Origin: Methylobacterium sp. AMS5
GTDB taxonomy: Bacteria; Pseudomonadota; Alphaproteobacteria; Rhizobiales; Beijerinckiaceae
DNA length: 64,000 nucleotides
Reading direction: 5' to 3'
Assembly (NCBI RefSeq): GCF_001542815.1
Contig: NZ_CP006992.1
Location: 5,213,501-5,277,500 of the forward strand
The position numbers and the translations under genes are program-made. Under the pieces are notes generated by a model, which saw only the letters and a list, made by a program, of their open reading frames with translations, did not search any database and was not told where the DNA came from. Shown in pieces: positions 61,928-64,000 of this stretch (position 1 is its first letter; each line of letters starts with the position of its first letter).

Positions 61928-62482
61928 CTACTTCACGAAATCCGCGCATTTCGGCGGCGGCTCGGTTCCCCAGGGAGCGAGCGGCACGGCCGAGGTGGAG
62001 TTCTTGGGCGAACCCTGAACCACCTTATCGGAATAGACCATATAGATCAGCGCGTTGCGCTTGACGTCGCAGCCGCGCACGATCTGCATCGACTTGAAGA
62101 TCAGCGAGCGGCGCTCGCTGAACACCACCTCGCCCTGTTTCACCTTGTCCTTGAACTGGACCGGGCCGACCTGCCGGCAGGCCAGCGAGATGTCCGAGAC
62201 GTCCTCCGCGAGCCCGAACGTGCCCTTGATGCCGCCCTTCTCGGGCTGGGTGTACCAGCAGGCGATGCCGGCCACGGCCGGATCGTCGATGCCGTAGACC
62301 ACGAGCTTGTCGTTGGGGGTCAATGGGCGCCAGACCGTCGACTTGTCGAAGATCCGGTCGGGCTCTTGGGCACGGGCCGGAGCGGACGCGGCGAGACAAG
62401 AGGCGACGAGGGCGGCGACGCCCCCGACGAGGCCGGCCGCCGCCGAGCGGCCGCTCCCATTGGTGCCCGTGAGCCACATCAT
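61928..62482 (-). CDS. creA: CreA family periplasmic protein
   Basis: A 184-residue protein, matching the CreA family in length after signal removal. ATG 62482 is preferred because GAGGGG lies 9 nt upstream; ATG 62518 would add 12 residues. Signal peptide: AAGLVGGVAALVASCLAASAPARAQ. Mature motifs include RIFDKSTVWRPLTPNDKLVVYGIDD, ACWYTQPEKGGIKG and LAEDVSDISLACRQVGPV. CreA is exported and of unknown function; the name does not imply carbon-source sensing. Its stop is 13 bp from the stop of the convergent secreted protein. Confidence 0.9.
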   Translation of the reverse strand: MMWLTGTNGSGRSAAAGLVGGVAALVASCLAASAPARAQEPDRIFDKSTVWRPLTPNDKLVVYGIDDPAVAGIACWYTQPEKGGIKGTFGLAEDVSDISLACRQVGPVQFKDKVKQGEVVFSERRSLIFKSMQIVRGCDVKRNALIYMVYSDKVVQGSPKNSTSAVPLAPWGTEPPPKCADFVK

Positions 62483-62648
62483 CGACGCAATCCCCTCAAA
62501 GCTTGGCCGCAGAGACATGGTGTCTCTGTCCCGAAAGGGCGAGGGGCTTTAACACATGTCGGTGATCGCTTGTGCCGCTTCGTGCGGCTCGGCATCCTCT
62601 CGCGTCCTTCCCCGCGACCTCCTGCTCGAGATTCCCAGCATCCGCACC

Positions 62649-63656
62649 ATGCCGATGATCGGACCGCAGTTTCGCCGCGTGATCGGCGCCGCGCTCGCCG
62701 CGCTTGTCCTCGCTGGAGCGTGGCCGGCTGCGGCCGCGCCGGATGTCTGGGCCTGCCAGCGCTACCGCACGGAACTCGCCAACCTCAACGCCAGCGCCTC
62801 GACCGCGTCGGCGCTCCAGAGCGAGGTCGCGCGTCTCGAGTCCTACTATCGCAGCCTCAACTGCGAGGGCGGCAAGTTCCTGTTCTTCGATACGCGGCCC
62901 CCGCAATGCGGCGCCGTCGAAGCGCGGATCCGTTCACTCAACGCCACCTATGGCGGTGGAGATGGCGAGGTCGTCGCCGCCCGCCGTCGGCAACTCGTCT
63001 CCGCCGTGTCGAACGCCTGCACCGGCCTGATCCCCGGCGAAGGACAGGAGGGCGTTTTCGGCGGCCAGACCGCCCGAGGGGGGCCGAAGGTCATCTGCGT
63101 GAAGACCTGCGACGGGTCCTATTTCCCGATGGGCAACCTGCCGGACGGGCGCGGCGGTGCCGATGAGATGTGCCAGGCGCTCTGCCCCGGCACGGAAGCG
63201 GTCGCCTACTCGATGCCGCATGGCGACGACGCCTTGAAGTACGCCGCCACGCTCAAGGGCAGCCGCGCCTACACGGCGCTGCCGACCGCCTTCAAGTTCC
63301 GTAAGAGCTTCACCGCCGACTGCTCCTGCAAGCAGGAGGGCCAGACCTGGGCGCAGTCGCTCGTGAAGGCCGAGAGCATGCTGGTGCGGCACAAGGGCGA
63401 CATCTTCGTCACCCCGATGACGGCGGAGAAGCTCTCCCGCGCGCCCAAGGTGCGCCTGACCCTGGTCGGCCGAGCCGATCGGACCGCGGCAGGCCTCGCG
63501 GCCGACGCCGCCAACCGCGAGGGCGCCGTGGGGGCGGCCGAGACGGACGCCGCCGAGCAAGCTCAGCAAACCGGCTCGACCGGCGAGAGCCGCAGCGCCA
63601 TCCGCGTCATCGTGCCGAGCCTCCTTCCGCCCCCGGAGCTGACACCCATCCCCTGA
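62649..63656 (+). CDS. DUF2865 domain-containing secreted protein
   Basis: From ATG 62649 (MPMIGPQFRRVIGAALAAL) this encodes 335 residues; starts at 62556 or 62655 are possible. The signal peptide (VIGAALAALVLAGAWPAAAAPD) precedes the DUF2865 region with PKVICVKTCDGSYFPMGNLPDG (around residues 150-175), QALCPGTEAVAYSMPHGDDAL and the CSCKQ pattern, giving a Cys-rich periplasmic domain. The motif order is typical of Rhizobiales DUF2865. The C-terminal tail is Ala/Glu-rich and ends in VPSLLPPPELTPIP. Function unknown. Confidence 0.75.
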   Translation: MPMIGPQFRRVIGAALAALVLAGAWPAAAAPDVWACQRYRTELANLNASASTASALQSEVARLESYYRSLNCEGGKFLFFDTRPPQCGAVEARIRSLNATYGGGDGEVVAARRRQLVSAVSNACTGLIPGEGQEGVFGGQTARGGPKVICVKTCDGSYFPMGNLPDGRGGADEMCQALCPGTEAVAYSMPHGDDALKYAATLKGSRAYTALPTAFKFRKSFTADCSCKQEGQTWAQSLVKAESMLVRHKGDIFVTPMTAEKLSRAPKVRLTLVGRADRTAAGLAADAANREGAVGAAETDAAEQAQQTGSTGESRSAIRVIVPSLLPPPELTPIP

Positions 63657-63819
63657 GATCCACACCGTCGGGCGCAAAGCCCGGTTTCGTCGCGCGAAGA
63701 GCCGCAGACGAAGCACCTGCCTCGACCGGTCGCCGTCGGATGTCGACGCGGAGCGATCGGGAACCAATCCGGCCGGACCGTGTTCGGAACCGCCGATTGT
63801 GTTTTACGAGGCCGACTTC

Positions 63820-64000
63820 ATGCGGATGACCCGCTCGCTGCTCCTTGCCGGCACCATGCTGCCCGCGCTCGTCCTGTCCGATCTGTCCGCAGCACGGTCT
63901 CTCGGCGATGGAGGGCGGATCGAACTGGCGCAGCGCGAGGATTCCGGCGAGGGACCGCGCGGTGGCGGACGCGGACCGGGTGGTCCGGGCGGACCCGCGG
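63820..64000 (+). CDS. Gly/Pro-rich secreted protein, cut off at right edge
   Basis: An open frame starts at ATG 63820 and continues past the window end. A signal-like stretch (LLLAGTMLPALVLSDLSAA) is followed by ELAQREDSGEGPRGGGRGP and more Gly/Pro. The layout is similar to the partial protein at the left edge and to N-termini of OmpA-type proteins in related genera, but the diagnostic C-terminal domain is outside the window, so the family is not assigned. Confidence 0.5.
   Translation, partial: MRMTRSLLLAGTMLPALVLSDLSAARSLGDGGRIELAQREDSGEGPRGGGRGPGGPGGPA

Noticed and set aside
1..64000. CRISPR array
   Set aside because: No set of short direct repeats with regular unique spacers is visible on either strand; R1 and R2 are widely spaced single elements.

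Overview
The window looks like chromosomal DNA of a Methylobacterium/Methylorubrum-type alphaproteobacterium (Hyphomicrobiales). The core genes are very GC-rich. The gene set includes gcrA, popZ, an eipB-family gene, a Pho box/pst operon, PHB-cycle and cobalamin genes, and the neighbourhood valS-popZ-tolC-isoaspartyl methyltransferase. The genus is an inference from gene content and composition; no database was searched.

Layout. 1-6818: a cut-off Gly-rich secreted protein, an MHS-type dicarboxylate transporter (kgtP-like), a convergent operon of a tartrate/D-malate dehydrogenase and a beta-keto acid cleavage enzyme, secreted hypotheticals and a decayed aldo/keto reductase. 6842-8450: an HtrA/DegP protease with its terminator. 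8565-10521: a low-GC operon encoding a Panacea (SocA-like, DUF4065) antitoxin, an unknown 235-residue partner and a DUF2459 protein. 10554-16705: valS, popZ, a tolC-family gene and a PCMT-family gene. 16873-17265: tRNA-Cys and tRNA-Asn. 17556-20854: small accessory genes and long empty stretches. 21148-26929: a triple Pho box followed by pstSCAB, phoU and phoB. 27158-29074: gcrA and an eipB-family gene. 29085-34879: DNA polymerase IV and the cobalamin genes cobK, cobQ, cbiB and cobC. 34872-41577: an MFS exporter, malonyl-CoA decarboxylase, a CsbD-like protein, 3-hydroxybutyrate dehydrogenase, accA and a DUF1796 gene. 41725-46690: an L,D-transpeptidase, rplS, a decayed MNT/HEPN pair, a lytic transglycosylase and rpsD. 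46755-54691: a nitronate monooxygenase, a frameshifted CorA-like gene, pssA-psd, a diguanylate cyclase and an Atm1-type ABC exporter. 54801-57973: a LysM protein, a LOG-family gene and a methyltransferase-like gene. 58050-59829: a second low-GC island with an anti-phage dCTP deaminase. 59874-64000: cysS and envelope/secreted proteins, ending in another cut-off Gly-rich protein.

The strongest non-routine signals are two dispersed intergenic repeat families. R1 is about 100 bp, with three clear copies and one degenerate copy. R2 is about 80 bp and palindromic, with four copies, two of which abut stop codons and one of which encodes the CobK C-terminus. Two low-GC defence-type islands each sit at the 3' end of an aminoacyl-tRNA synthetase gene (valS and cysS). 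Three genes or gene pairs are visibly decaying: the aldo/keto reductase, MNT/HEPN and the CorA-like gene. The Panacea partner protein ends in a short motif resembling a sliding-clamp-binding peptide, so a SocAB-like replication-targeting toxin pair is a testable hypothesis.

Functionally, pstSCAB-phoU-phoB form a phosphate uptake and sensing unit under Pho boxes. The malonyl-CoA and PHB genes (accA, malonyl-CoA decarboxylase, hydroxybutyrate dehydrogenase) bear on acyl-CoA balance. psd and pssA make phosphatidylethanolamine. Envelope genes (tolC family, lytic transglycosylase, L,D-transpeptidase, eipB family, LysM protein, htrA) are scattered among housekeeping genes.
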